Assembly: GCF_030272615.1 (NCBI RefSeq)
Contig: NW_026729263.1
Coordinates: forward strand, 33,501-97,500
DNA: 64,000 nt
Source of the DNA: Cryptomeria japonica
Lineage: Eukaryota > Streptophyta > Pinopsida > Cupressales > Cupressaceae
Direction of reading: 5' to 3'
How positions within the stretch are numbered: position 1 is the first letter of the stretch; the number at the start of each line of letters is the position of its first letter. The position numbers were made by a program, and so were the translations under genes. Below the pieces are notes generated by a model that searched no databases, was not told the DNA's origin, and saw only the letters and a list, made by a program, of their open reading frames with translations. Positions 50,201 to 58,929 of the stretch are shown one piece after another.

Positions 50201-51980
50201 CACCTTCGCCGCGGTGCGCACCATGGCGTGCACGAAGTCGGAGCCCGGTTTGCCCCGGGTGCGCACCTCGCGTGCACCTTCGGCGGGGTTGCGCGCCCTG
50301 GTGGGCACCATGGTGCGCACCAAGGAGCGCTCCGAAGTGTGCTCCAAGGTGCGGCGTGCACGAAGTCGGAGCCCGGTTTGCCCCGGGTGCGCACCTCGCG
50401 TGCACCTTCGGCGGGGTTGCGCGCCCTGGTGGGCACCATGGTGCGCACCAAGGAGCGCTCCGAAGTGTGCTCCAAGGTGCGGCGTGCACGAAGTCGGAGC
50501 CCGGTTTGCCCCGGGTGCGCACCTCGCGTGCACCTTCGCCGCGGTGGGCACCATGGCGTGCACGAAGTCGGAGCCCGGTTTGCCCCGGGTGCGCACCTCG
50601 CGTGCACCTTCGCCGGGGTGGGCACCTCGGCTGGGTTGCGCGCCCTGGTGCGCACCAAGGAGCGCTCCGAAGTGTGCTCCAAGGTGCGGCGTGCACGAAG
50701 TCGGAGCCCGGTTTGCCCCGGGTGCGCACCTCGCGTGCACCTTCGCCAGGGTGGGCACCTCGGTGCGCACACCTTCTCAATGTTTTCTTGCCTTTTCTGG
50801 AAATTGGTGAAGGCAGCGCATCAAAGGTGCGCACCTCGGTGTGCTCCGAGGTGCGAACCCGAGAGCGCTCCGAGGTGCCCACGAAGTCGAAAGTCGGGTT
50901 AATTGCATTGTTTTCCCCGGGTGCGCTCCGAGGTGCGCAACATCGGCGCGCACCAAGGAGGGCTCCGAAGTGTGCTCCAAGGTGCGCACGATGGCGTGCA
51001 CCTCTGGTGCGCACGATTCGGAGCTCGGTTTGACCGGGGTGCGCACACCTTGGCTGGGTTGCGCACCTTTTGTGCGCTCCAAGGTGCGCACGAAGTCGGA
51101 GCTCGGTTTGCCCCGGGTGCGCACCTTCGCCAGGGTGCGCACCTTGATGCGCACGCCTTGGCTGGGCTGCGCACCTTGGTGGGCGCCATGGTGCGCACCT
51201 TTCGTGCGCTCCAAGGTGCGCACGAAGTCGGAGCTCGGTTTGCCCCGGGTGCGCACCTTGGTGGGCGCCATGGTGCACTCCGAGGTGCCCAAGATTGGTG
51301 CGCACCAAGGAGCGCTCCGAAGTGCGCTCCAAGGTGCGCGCGAAGTCGAAAGTTGGGTTAATTGTCCGGTTTGCCTCGGGTGCGCACCTTGCGTGCACCT
51401 TCGCCAGGGTGGGCGCCTTGGTGCGCACACCTTGGCTGGGCTGCGCACACCTTGGCACCCGCGTTTCCTTCATTTTAAATTTTTTTTTTTTACAATCTCT
51501 CAAGTGGGAAATTCTATAATCTCAACTTTTTTTGCCTTTTCAGGAAACTTTTGAATGGAGCGCATCATTGGTGCGCTCCGAAGTGTGCTCCAAAGCTCTC
51601 TCCAGCTGCGTGCACCTGCCCCGGCCGCGCACCCGGCCCCGCCCAGCTTCGCTCACCTGTCCCGGGCGTCTGGTGCGGAACCTTAGAGTAAGAAACATCA
51701 CCGTGCACCTTGGCCAACGTGCGCGACTCGACCGAGCGCGCACTGGCCGAGGTGCACACCGATTTCACCTGGGTGCGCGCGCAGCACCTCGGGCGCACCG
51801 GGGTGCGCGCACAACGCCCGGGTTGCACCGTGGCCTGTGTGCTCGGGGCGCCTCGGGTGCGCGCTCGGTGTCGCCCCCCGCGCGCGCGGTAGTGCGGGCA
51901 GCGCACCCCGGCCCGGCCCGGCCCCGACGAGAACGCAAACGGGCAAAAGGTTTATTCAAATAGCATTGCGACGCCCGGCG

Positions 51981-51993
51981 AAAAACTAAAAAA
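51981..51993 (-). terminator. Pol III terminator of 5S copy 7
   Basis: T6-AG-T5 directly after the gene. Confidence 0.9.
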
Positions 51994-52111
51994 GGGTGCA
52001 ACACCGGGACTTCCCGGGAGGTCACCCATCCCAGTACTACTCCGGCCCAAGCGCGCTTAACTGCGGAGTTCTGATGGGATCCGGTGCACTAACGCTGGTA
52101 TGATCGCACCC
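51994..52111 (-). rRNA. 5S rRNA: 5S ribosomal RNA, copy 7
   Basis: Identical gene in U6, the 5S copy nearest the Pol I promoter block. Its start faces the first TATATAGGGG motif from 2.7 kb away, in divergent orientation. Confidence 0.98.
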
Positions 52112-52139
52112 GTTATGAGCTTGTCGCAGTGTGTACTTA
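52112..52139 (-). promoter_or_regulatory. 5S upstream promoter region, copy 7
   Basis: TAAGTA at -28 to -23 and C at -1, as in copy 1. Confidence 0.75.
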
Positions 52140-52910
52140 GCAAACCGCGACCCACGTGCGAATCCACCCCGGCCACCCACCCCCGTCGAGGTGCACACCC
52201 TCCCTCGCGAAGTGCGCCCCGTTCGCCAAGTGTGAGCCCTGCCCGGGTGCGCGCACCTTGCTAGGGCGTCGGGTGTGCACCCGGCCCGGCCTACGTGCGT
52301 GCACCTGGAGGGGGCGTCGTGTGCGTGCAGTGTCCCGTCTGCAACGCGGTGCCCACACACCACCTCGGGCGCAACGACCTGCGCTCACATGTGGGCCGAG
52401 TGCACCTTGGTGCATGTTCGGGGCGCCTCGGGTGCACGCTCGATCTTGCCCCGGTGCACCAAGGCGCTCGGTTTGCCCCGGGTGCGCACTTGGTGCAAGG
52501 TGGGCACCCAAAATAGGGATCAAGCACCAAAACACAAGTTTCGGGATGCAAAATGGGACCCAAGGACCACAAATGCGTTCCAAGACCCATGATGGGTCCA
52601 CGAGAACAAAAATGTGTTCCGAGACTTAATAAACAAATATTGGGTTTTAGGAGAAGAAACATGCTCTGATGCCCAAAACGAGAATCGACCCCGAAAAGGC
52701 CACAGGCCAAAAGTGGGATGCGAGACAAAAAAAAATGGGACCCGAGGACCAAAATTGGGTTCCCAGGTCGAAGACAGGGCAACCGGACAAGAAACGACCT
52801 CTAAGGCTCGAAATGAGTCCCGACGACTAAAACTTGACAAGAAGCACCCATCAGGCACCCAACTCGACACCCATGGGATGCCGACCCACCCGGGCTTCCA
52901 CCTAGCACAC

Positions 52911-54560
52911 CTTGGCACCCACCCACCCTCGCACCCAACCTCGCACCCAACTTAGCACCTTTGAACCCACATTGGCACTCACCCTGACCCTGGCACCTTG
53001 GAACCCACATTGGCACTCACCTTGACCCTGGCACCCACCTTTGCACTCACCTTGGGACCCACCCTGGCTCCCACCTCGGCACCCACCCAGACACCCACCT
53101 TGGTTCCTTGGCACCCACCTTGGATCCTTGGCACCCACCCCGACACCCACCTTGGCACGCAACTTGGCTACTTGCCACCCACCTTGGCTCCTTGACGCCC
53201 ACCCCGACAACCACCCCGTGACCTACCCTGGCTAGGGTTGGTGCACACCCACCCTGGTGCCCACCTTGGCACCCACCCTATGACCCACCTTGGCACGCAC
53301 CTTAGTACCCACCCCGTTACCCACCCTAGGACCCACCCCGTGACCCACCTTGGCCAGGGTGGGTGCACCCACCCTGGTGCCCACCTTGGCACCCACCCAT
53401 CCTAGCACCCAGCCTGTGACCGGGCTTGGAACCCAACCTTGCACCCGCACCCGTCTTGGCCAGTGTGGGTGCGCACCCATCCTGGCACCCACGTTGTGAC
53501 ACACCCTTTAACCCACGCACCCTAGCACCCACGTTGGCACCCACCTTGGAACCCAACCTAGCAACTTGGCACCCACCCCGTGACCCACCTTGGCATCCAC
53601 CATAGCAGTCGCCGACTTGGCACCCACCTCGGCACCCACCTTGACACTTGTGGACCCACCTTGCCACTCACCCTAGCATCGACCCATCCTAGCACCCACC
53701 CTGGCACCTTTGCACCCTAGCACTCACCCATCCTAGCACCTAACCTGTGACCCACCTTGACACTCACCCTCGCACCCACCTTGGAACCCAACCTAGCACC
53801 CACCCACCCTGACACCAACCCTAGCACCTACCCACCCTTGCACCCACCCTGTGACCCATCTTGGCACCCACCCATCCTACCACTCAACCTATCACCCACC
53901 TTCTCACCCACCTTGGCATCCACCTTAGCACCCACCCACACTGGCACCTTGGCACCCACCTCGGGCAAGGTGGGTGCACACCCACCCTGGCACCCAATTT
54001 AGAACCCACCGAGCATGTTACCCACCTTGGCACCCACATTGCAGCCCACCCTAGTACCCACCCTATGACCCACATTGGCATCCACACCCTAGCACCCAGG
54101 CACCTCGACACCCGCCTTGACACCCACCCTAGCACTGAACCTGTGACCCACCTTGGAACTCACCCTAGAACCCACCCACCCTGTGAACCACCTTGGCATC
54201 CACCTTAGCACCCACCCACCTTGGCACCCACTCTAGCACTCACCCATCCTAACACCCAACTTGTTACCCACCTTGGCACCCGCCCTCGCGTCCACCTTGA
54301 AACCCACCCTAGCACCCACCCACGCAGGAGCCCACCTTGGCACCCAACCTAACACCCACGCATCCTGGCACCCAACTTGTGACCCACCTTGGAACCCACC
54401 CTAGTACCCACCTTTGAACCCACTATATCACCAACCCACCTTGGCACCCACCCTATGACCCTCTTTGGAATCCACCCTAGCACGCACCCACCCTGGCACC
54501 CACCATGGAGCGCACCCTAGCACCCACCCACCTCGGCACGCACCTCAACACCCACCTTGG
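52911..54560. repeat. Extended C-rich minisatellite at the array edge
   Basis: The same TTGGCACCCACC family as the unit ends. Here it runs on for about 1.2 kb beyond the last unit without interruption, with more divergent copies (CACCCTAGCACCCACC, CTGTGACCCACCTTGG). No gene is seen. It joins the 5S macrosatellite to the Pol I promoter block. The greater divergence suggests this edge portion escaped the homogenisation seen inside the array. Confidence 0.85.
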
Positions 54561-54790
54561 TGTGCGCACTGCGCCAACCTCTCAAAGACCCTATGTGGTG
54601 CGCTCCAAAGTGTACACCTTTGGTGCGCTCCAAGGTGCGCACCTTTGGTGCACACCGAGGTGCACACCAAAGTGTGCACCGAGGTGAGCACCAAAGTGCA
54701 CTCCAGGGTGCACACCAAGGCGTGCACCTTTGGTGCGGTCAATGCAAACGAATTCGGAAGTTGGGGTCGATGTCCTAATCGCTGCTGCAG
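54561..54790. repeat. Short GGTGC(G)CACC/ACCTTTGG repeats before the promoters
   Basis: About ten loose copies of a 20-24-bp word alternating CTTTGGTGCGC, CCAAGGTGC and ACCGAGGTGC. The same GTGCACC vocabulary occurs in the macrosatellite. A segment of it (about 54709-54765) recurs between promoters 2 and 3 (about 55088-55140). Confidence 0.65.
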
Positions 54791-54802
54791 ACTACACGTA
54801 TG

Positions 54803-54837
54803 AGAATCGGACAAATAGCTTTATATAGGGGAGGTGT
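54803..54837 (+). promoter_or_regulatory. Pol I spacer promoter P1
   Basis: TATATAGGGG (54822-54831) matches the plant RNA polymerase I initiation consensus, with start expected at the purine after TATATA. It is preceded by GAATCGGACAAATAGC, conserved at all copies, and by a block with GGAAGTTGGGGTCGATGTCC about 55-75 bp upstream. This copy alone has an extra T before TATATA. GGGGAG after the box pairs with CTCCCC at 54855-54860. Confidence 0.7.
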
Positions 54838-54960
54838 TGCGTTTGATGGGTCGACTCCCCTGGTTGTGTGCACTGCACCAACTTCAAAGACCCTGTCTTG
54901 TTTAAGAAGTCAAAAGTTGGGGTGGATGTCCTAATCATTGCTGCAGTCTACGCATGTATG

Positions 54961-54994
54961 AGAATCAGACAAATAGCTTATATAGGGGAGGTGT
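54961..54994 (+). promoter_or_regulatory. Pol I spacer promoter P2
   Basis: TATATAGGGG at 54979-54988 with the AATCAGACAAATAGC variant upstream. Downstream CTCCCC (55012-55017) completes the start-site hairpin. It lies 157 bp after P1. Confidence 0.72.
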
Positions 54995-55180
54995 TGCATT
55001 CGGTGGGTTGACTCCCCTGGTTGTGCGCACTGCGCCAACCTCAAAGACCCCGCATAGCAGAAGAAGTCGGAAGTCGGATTTTGGTGAGCACCAAGGCGTG
55101 CACCTTTGGTGCGGTCAACGCAGACGAATTCAGAAGTTGGGGTGGATGTCCTAATCGTTGTTGCAGGCTACACATGTATG

Positions 55181-55214
55181 AGAATCAGACAAATAGCTTA
55201 TATAGGGGAGGTGT
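55181..55214 (+). promoter_or_regulatory. Pol I spacer promoter P3
   Basis: TATATAGGGG at 55199-55208. The distance from P2 is 220 bp because an extra 63-bp GGTGC-type segment is inserted. The hairpin partner is CTCCCT (55232-55237), turning a G-C pair into G-U. Confidence 0.72.
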
Positions 55215-55337
55215 TGGGTTTGATGGGTCAACTCCCTTGGTTGTGCGCATTACGCCAACCTCAAAGACCTTGTTTTCGTTAAGAAGTCAAAAGTTGGGGT
55301 CAATGTCCTAATGGCTCCTGCAGGCTACACATGTATG

Positions 55338-55371
55338 AGAATCGGACAAATAGCTTATATAGGGGAGGTGT
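55338..55371 (+). promoter_or_regulatory. Pol I spacer promoter P4
   Basis: TATATAGGGG at 55356-55365, 157 bp after P3; hairpin partner CTCCCC at 55389-55394. Confidence 0.72.
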
Positions 55372-55494
55372 TGGGTTTGATGGGTCGACTCCCCTGGTTG
55401 TGCGCATTACGTCAACCTCAAAGACCTTGTTTTCGTTAAGAAGTCAAAAGTTGGGGTCGATGTCCTAATTGCTCCTGTAGACTACACATGTATG

Positions 55495-55528
55495 AGAATC
55501 AGACAAATAGCTTATATAGGGGAGGTGT
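55495..55528 (+). promoter_or_regulatory. Pol I spacer promoter P5
   Basis: TATATAGGGG at 55513-55522, 157 bp after P4; hairpin partner CTCCCC at 55546-55551. Confidence 0.72.
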
Positions 55529-55651
55529 TGGGTTTGATGGGTTGACTCCCCTAGTTGTTCGCATTACACCAACCTCAAAGACCTTGTTTTCGTTTAGAAG
55601 CCGAAAGTTGGGGTCGATGTCCTAATTGCTCCTGCAGGCTACGCATGTATG

Positions 55652-55685
55652 AGAATCAGACAAATAGCTTATATAGGGGAGGTGT
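55652..55685 (+). promoter_or_regulatory. Pol I spacer promoter P6
   Basis: TATATAGGGG at 55670-55679, 157 bp after P5 and last of the short family; hairpin partner CTCCCC at 55703-55708. The 38/52-bp array starts 130 bp downstream, within the region it would transcribe. Confidence 0.72.
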
Positions 55686-55810
55686 TGGGTTTGATGGGTC
55701 GACTCCCCTGGTTGTGCGCATTGCGCCAACCTCAAAGACCCTGCATTGCGGATGAAGTCGAAAGTCAGAGTTTGGTGTGCTACAAGGTGTGGTCGAAGGT
55801 GCTCACCTAG

Positions 55811-56443
55811 GTGTGCACCTTTGGAGCACAGGAAAAGTGCCCTCCAAAAGTGCGCACCTTTGGAGTGCACAAAAGTGCCCTCCAAAAGTGCGCACCTTTG
55901 GAGCGCAGAAAAGTGCCCTCCAAAAAGTGCCCTCCAAAAGTGCGCACCTTTGGAGCGCAGAAAAGTGCCCTCCAAAAAGTGCCCTCCAAAAGTGCGCACC
56001 TTTGGAGCGCAGAAAAGTGCCCTCCAAAAAGTGCCCTCCAAAAGTGCGCACCTTTGGAGCGCAGAAAAGTGCCCTCCAAAAGTGCGCACCTTTGGAGCGC
56101 AGAAAAGTGCCCTCCAAAAAGTGCCCTCCAAAAGTGCGCACCTTTGGAGCGCAGAAAAGTGCCCTCCAAAAAGTGCCCTCCAAAAGTGCGCACCTTTGGA
56201 GCGCAGAAAAGTGCCCTCCAAAAAGTGCCCTCCAAAAGTGCGCACCTTTGGAGCGCAGAAAAGTGCCCTCCAAAAAGTGCCCTCCAAAAGTGCGCACCTT
56301 TGGAGCGCAGAAAAGTGCCCTCCAAAAAGTGCCCTCCAAAAGTGCGCACCTTTGGAGCGCAGAAAAGTGCCCTCCAAAAGTGCGCACCTTTGGAGCGCAC
56401 AAAAGTGCCCTCCAAAAGTGCGCACTTTTGGTGCGCACCAAGG
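55811..56443 (+). repeat. 38/52-bp tandem array between promoter families
   Basis: Thirteen-odd copies of GTGCGCACCTTTGGAGCGC plus GTGCCCTCCAAAA. In the 52-bp form the 14-bp GTGCCCTCCAAAAA block is doubled; in the 38-bp form it is single. Starts: 55850, 55888, 55940, 55992, 56044, 56082, 56134, 56186, 56238, 56290, 56342, 56380 and 56418. Single forms lie at both ends and once in the middle. The region is stop-free in several frames, but both strands are, so it is not taken as coding. Confidence 0.9.
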
Positions 56444-56520
56444 CGCTGGTTCGGTCGTTGCAGGCGAGTTCGGAAGTTGGGGTCGATGTCCTGAGCGGAG
56501 GTGCAAACTACACAGGTGTC

Positions 56521-56554
56521 GGAATCGGACAAATAGCTTATATAGGGGAGGTGT
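56521..56554 (+). promoter_or_regulatory. Pol I spacer promoter P7
   Basis: First of the 311-bp family. TATATAGGGG at 56539-56548, GGTGTATGCTTCG downstream instead of GGTGTTGGG, hairpin partner CTCCCC at 56572-56577. The upstream block GGAAGTTGGGGTCGATGTCC is intact. Confidence 0.72.
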
Positions 56555-56831
56555 ATGCTTCGATGGGTCGACTCCCCAGGTTGAGCGCACCGCGCCAACC
56601 TCAAAGACCCTACGGTATGGATGAAGTCGGAAGTTGGGTCCGATGACCAATTCGATTAGTAGGTATGCTCATGAGGTCGGAATTTGGGTCCGATGACCTG
56701 CCATGTGCAGGAAGGCGAATGTTGACACTGTGCGTTGCAAGGTGCACACCAAGGCGCTGGTGCGGTCTTTTTAGTCGAGTTCGGAAGTTGGGGTCGATGT
56801 CCTGATCGGAGGTGCAAGCTACACAGGTGTG

Positions 56832-56865
56832 GGAATCGGACAAATAGCTTATATAGGGGAGGTGT
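56832..56865 (+). promoter_or_regulatory. Pol I spacer promoter P8
   Basis: TATATAGGGG at 56850-56859, exactly 311 bp after P7; hairpin partner CTCCCC at 56883-56888. Confidence 0.72.
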
Positions 56866-57142
56866 ATGCTTCGTTGGGTCGACTCCCCGGGTTGAGCGCA
56901 CCGCGCCAACCTCAAAGACCCTACGGTATGGATGAAGTCGGAAGTTGGGTCCGATGACCGATTCGATATGTAGGCATACTCGCGAGGTCGGAATTTGGGT
57001 CCGATGACCTGCCACGTGCAGGAAGGCGAATGTTGGCACTGTGCGTTGCAAGGTGCGCACCAAGGCGCTGGTTCGGTCGTTGGAGGCGAGTTCGGAAGTT
57101 GGGGTCGATGTCTTGATCGGAGGTGCAAACTACACAGGTGTG

Positions 57143-57176
57143 GGAATCGGACAAATAGCTTATATAGGGGAGGTGT
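57143..57176 (+). promoter_or_regulatory. Pol I spacer promoter P9
   Basis: TATATAGGGG at 57161-57170, exactly 311 bp after P8; hairpin partner CTCCCC at 57194-57199. Confidence 0.72.
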
Positions 57177-57453
57177 ATGCTTCGTTGGGTCGACTCCCCG
57201 GGTTGAGCGCACCGCGCCAACCTCAAAGACCCTACGGTATGGATGAAGTCGGAAGTTGGGTCCGATGACCGATTCGATATGTAGGCATACTCGCGAGGTC
57301 GGAATTTGGGTCCGATGACCTGCCATGTGCAGGAAGGCGAATGTTGGGACTGTGCGTCGCAAGGTGCGCACCAAGGCGCTGGTGCCGTCGTTGCAGTCGA
57401 GTTCGGAAGTTGGGGTCGATGTCCTGGTCAGAGGTGCAAACTACACAGGTGTG

Positions 57454-57487
57454 GGAATCGGACAAATAGCTTATATAGGGGAGGTGT
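57454..57487 (+). promoter_or_regulatory. Pol I spacer promoter P10
   Basis: TATATAGGGG at 57472-57481, exactly 311 bp after P9. The hairpin partner is CTCCCT (57505-57510), again a pairing-preserving G-U change, independent of P3. Confidence 0.72.
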
Positions 57488-57604
57488 ATGCTTCGATGGG
57501 TCGACTCCCTGGGTTGAGCGCACCGCGCCAACCTCAAAGACCCTACAGTATGGATGAAGTCGGAAGTTGGGTCCGATGACCGATTCGATACGTAGGCATA
57601 TTGG

Positions 57605-57895
57605 CGAGGTCTGAATTTGTGTCCGATGACCTGCCATGCGCAGGAAGGCGGAATTTGGGTCCGATGACCGAGTTGATGGCGTGCCATGCGCAGAAAGGCG
57701 GAATTTGGGTCCGATGACCGAGTTGATGTTGATGGCCCGCCATGCACAGGAAGGCGGAATTTGGGTCCGATGACCGATTTGAAGGCGTGCCATACGCAAA
57801 AAGGCGGAGTTTGGGTCCGATGACCGAGTTGATATTGATGGCCCGCCATGCGCAGGAAGGCGGAATTTGGGTCCGATGACCTGACATACGCATGG
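57605..57895 (+). repeat. 50-58-bp GGCGGAATTTGGGTCCGATGACC repeats without promoter
   Basis: Five or six copies of the promoter-upstream block only: TTTGGGTCCGATGACCGAG, a variable GATG(TTGATG)GC linker, then GCCATGCGCAGGAAGGCGG. Copies alternate between a shorter form and one with GATGTTGATGGCCC or GATATTGATGGCCC. They fill the gap between P10 and P11 and contain no TATATAGGGG. Confidence 0.8.
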
Positions 57896-57946
57896 AGTCC
57901 GACTCGGGGGCCGATGTTCGATTCGATGACTTGCATTGTGGGTAAA

Positions 57947-58388
57947 GTCGGAAGTTGTGGTCTTTGACCCGATTCGATGACCAGACTTCGGCTGCTTGAG
58001 AATCGGACAAATAACTTATATAGGGGAGGTAGTGTTCTCGAGCATCCTCCCCCCGTGCCCGTTTATGTCGATTGATGCTGGTGCTCGACTGGTTGGAGCG
58101 CTCGGATGCAAAAATCTTGCACCAGGATTTATCGATTGTGATGGACACGGCAAGTCTCCTGATTGCTATGCAGGAGCTCATCGTGAATCTCTATGCGGCC
58201 TTGGTATGGACTCGACCTGCGGAATGGTTCGGCAATGGTAGTCGCTCCAACACGTCCTTGCAATGGCCACAGAGGTGATTCGACTAGAGCTCCAGTCTAG
58301 CTTTTGGGTTGCTTGGCGGACTGGTATAGCCGCGATCGAGTTCCGGCCATGAACGTTTTAGATAGCTCTTGGGCTTTCTGGGACGGAA
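57947..58388 (+). repeat. B promoter repeat 1 (442 bp, P11)
   Basis: Begins at GTCGGAAGTTGTGG and contains P11. A decayed inverted repeat follows (CGATTGATGCTGGTGCTCG against TTGCACCAGGATTTATCGA). Then come ATTGCTATGCAGG, GGTAGTCGCTCCAACACGTCC and CCAGTCTAGCTTTTGGGTT. It is the prototype of the sequence later reduced to 188 bp. Confidence 0.8.
57999..58032 (+). promoter_or_regulatory. Pol I promoter P11 (B family)
   Basis: TATATAGGGG at 58017-58026. The core changes to AATCGGACAAATAACT, shared with P12 and P13. GGGGAGG (58023-58029) pairs with CCTCCCC (58046-58052), one pair longer than in P1-P10. Confidence 0.72.
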
Positions 58389-58877
58389 GTCGGAAGTTTG
58401 GGCTGTTGTCCGATTTGATGACCATTCTTCGGATGTGTGAGAATCGGACAAATAACTTATATAGGGGACTGTGTTGTCTCACGCAGCCCCCTCCGTGCCC
58501 CTCTATCTCGACCGATGTTGGTGCTTGAAAGGGTTGGGATCGCTCGGATTTATAAACGTGCACCACCATTTGTCGAGTGTGAGGGACGCGGCAGGTCTCC
58601 TAAATGCTATGCGGGCGCTCTCTGAGAATCTCTATCCGGCCTCGACACAGACTAGTCTTGCTGAATGGTTTGGCACTGGTAGTCGATCCAACACGTCGTT
58701 GTTGTGGCCGCCTAGGCGATTCGATTCGAGCCCCCGTCTAGCTTTTGGGTTGCTTGGCGGATTTTGCCCTATCCGCAAGTGAGCTCGGTCCCTAAACGTT
58801 CGAGAAACCCGATTGCTATGCGCCGACTCTCTTTCTTGCGAGCCTCCATCTAGCTTTTGGGTCTCTACGGAACGGAA
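58389..58877 (+). repeat. B promoter repeat 2 (489 bp, P12)
   Basis: Same order as B1 with moderate divergence: P12, a decayed inverted repeat (CGACCGATGTTGGTGCTTG against CGTGCACCACCATTTGTCGAG), AATGCTATGCGGGCGCTC, GGCACTGGTAGTCGATCC and CCGTCTAGCTTTTGGGTTGC. A second GATTGCTATGCG lies near its end (58809). Confidence 0.8.
58440..58473 (+). promoter_or_regulatory. Pol I promoter P12 (B family)
   Basis: TATATAGGGG at 58458-58467 followed by ACTG instead of AGGTG. The hairpin is kept in altered form: GGGG-(A)-CTG (58464-58471) pairs with CAGCCCC (58084-equivalent arm at 58484-58490). Confidence 0.7.
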
Positions 58878-58929
58878 GTCGGAATCTGGGACCGTTGTTT
58901 GATTCGACGAGGCAGACTACGGTTGTGCG

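Larger units (their letters stand above)
1..53366. repeat. 5S-bearing 7.92-kb macrosatellite array
   Basis: Six complete tandem units (7910 to 7925 bp) and the right 5836 bp of a seventh, counted from the repeated junction GGCCAGGGTGGGTGC. The 5S genes recur at spacings of 7924, 7910, 7925, 7923, 7923 and 7925 bp. Units differ by only a few single-base changes and one 13-nt indel, so they have been strongly homogenised. Each unit holds one minus-strand 5S rRNA gene and no Pol I promoter motif. Most of each unit is built from short GC-rich words (GGTGCGCACC, GTGTGCTCCAAGGTGCG, GAAGTCGGAGCCCGG) interrupted by AT-rich modules. I read this as an expanded rDNA intergenic spacer repeat. The link to 35S rDNA is inferred from the Pol I motifs to the right, because no 18S or 25S is visible. 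Confidence 0.95.
45442..53366. repeat. Macrosatellite unit U6, last complete copy (7925 bp)
   Basis: Right-most unit. It carries one extra T at 47320 and the six-C run (51874-51879) shared with U3. After GGTGGGTGC at 53366 the sequence no longer returns to the AT-rich start of a unit. It continues into more C-rich minisatellite, so this is the array edge. Confidence 0.93.
54760..55760 (+). repeat. 157-bp promoter repeats (A family, P1-P6)
   Basis: Six tandem copies, five with 157-bp spacing between neighbours except P2-P3 (220 bp). Each runs AAGTTGGGGTCGATGTCCTA, a TGCAG-containing linker, the promoter core, GGGTCGACTCCCC, and CGCCAACCTCAAAGACC. The order resembles the spacer promoter duplications known in plant and animal rDNA. 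Confidence 0.85.
56449..57555 (+). repeat. 311-bp promoter repeats (A' family, P7-P10)
   Basis: Three full 311-bp units and a fourth partial one. Each contains the promoter core, the GTCGACTCCC and CGCCAACCTCAAAGACCCTA segment of the A family, and an added 150-bp part. The added part carries two GTCGGAA(G/T)TTGGGTCCG blocks and GACCTGCCATGTGCAGGAAG. It ends with GGTGCGCACCAAGGCGCTGG. Confidence 0.85.

Noticed and set aside
52911-54560. Telomere-like CCCTA repeats in the C-rich minisatellite
   Set aside because: ACCCTAG occurs only as an occasional variant within the longer TTGGCACCCACC word. There is no run of CCCTAAA.
55811-56624. Open frames over the 38/52-bp array as a repetitive secreted or structural protein
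   Set aside because: At least three frames on both strands stay open across the array, so lack of stops is due to the repeat. The array sits between Pol I promoter copies.
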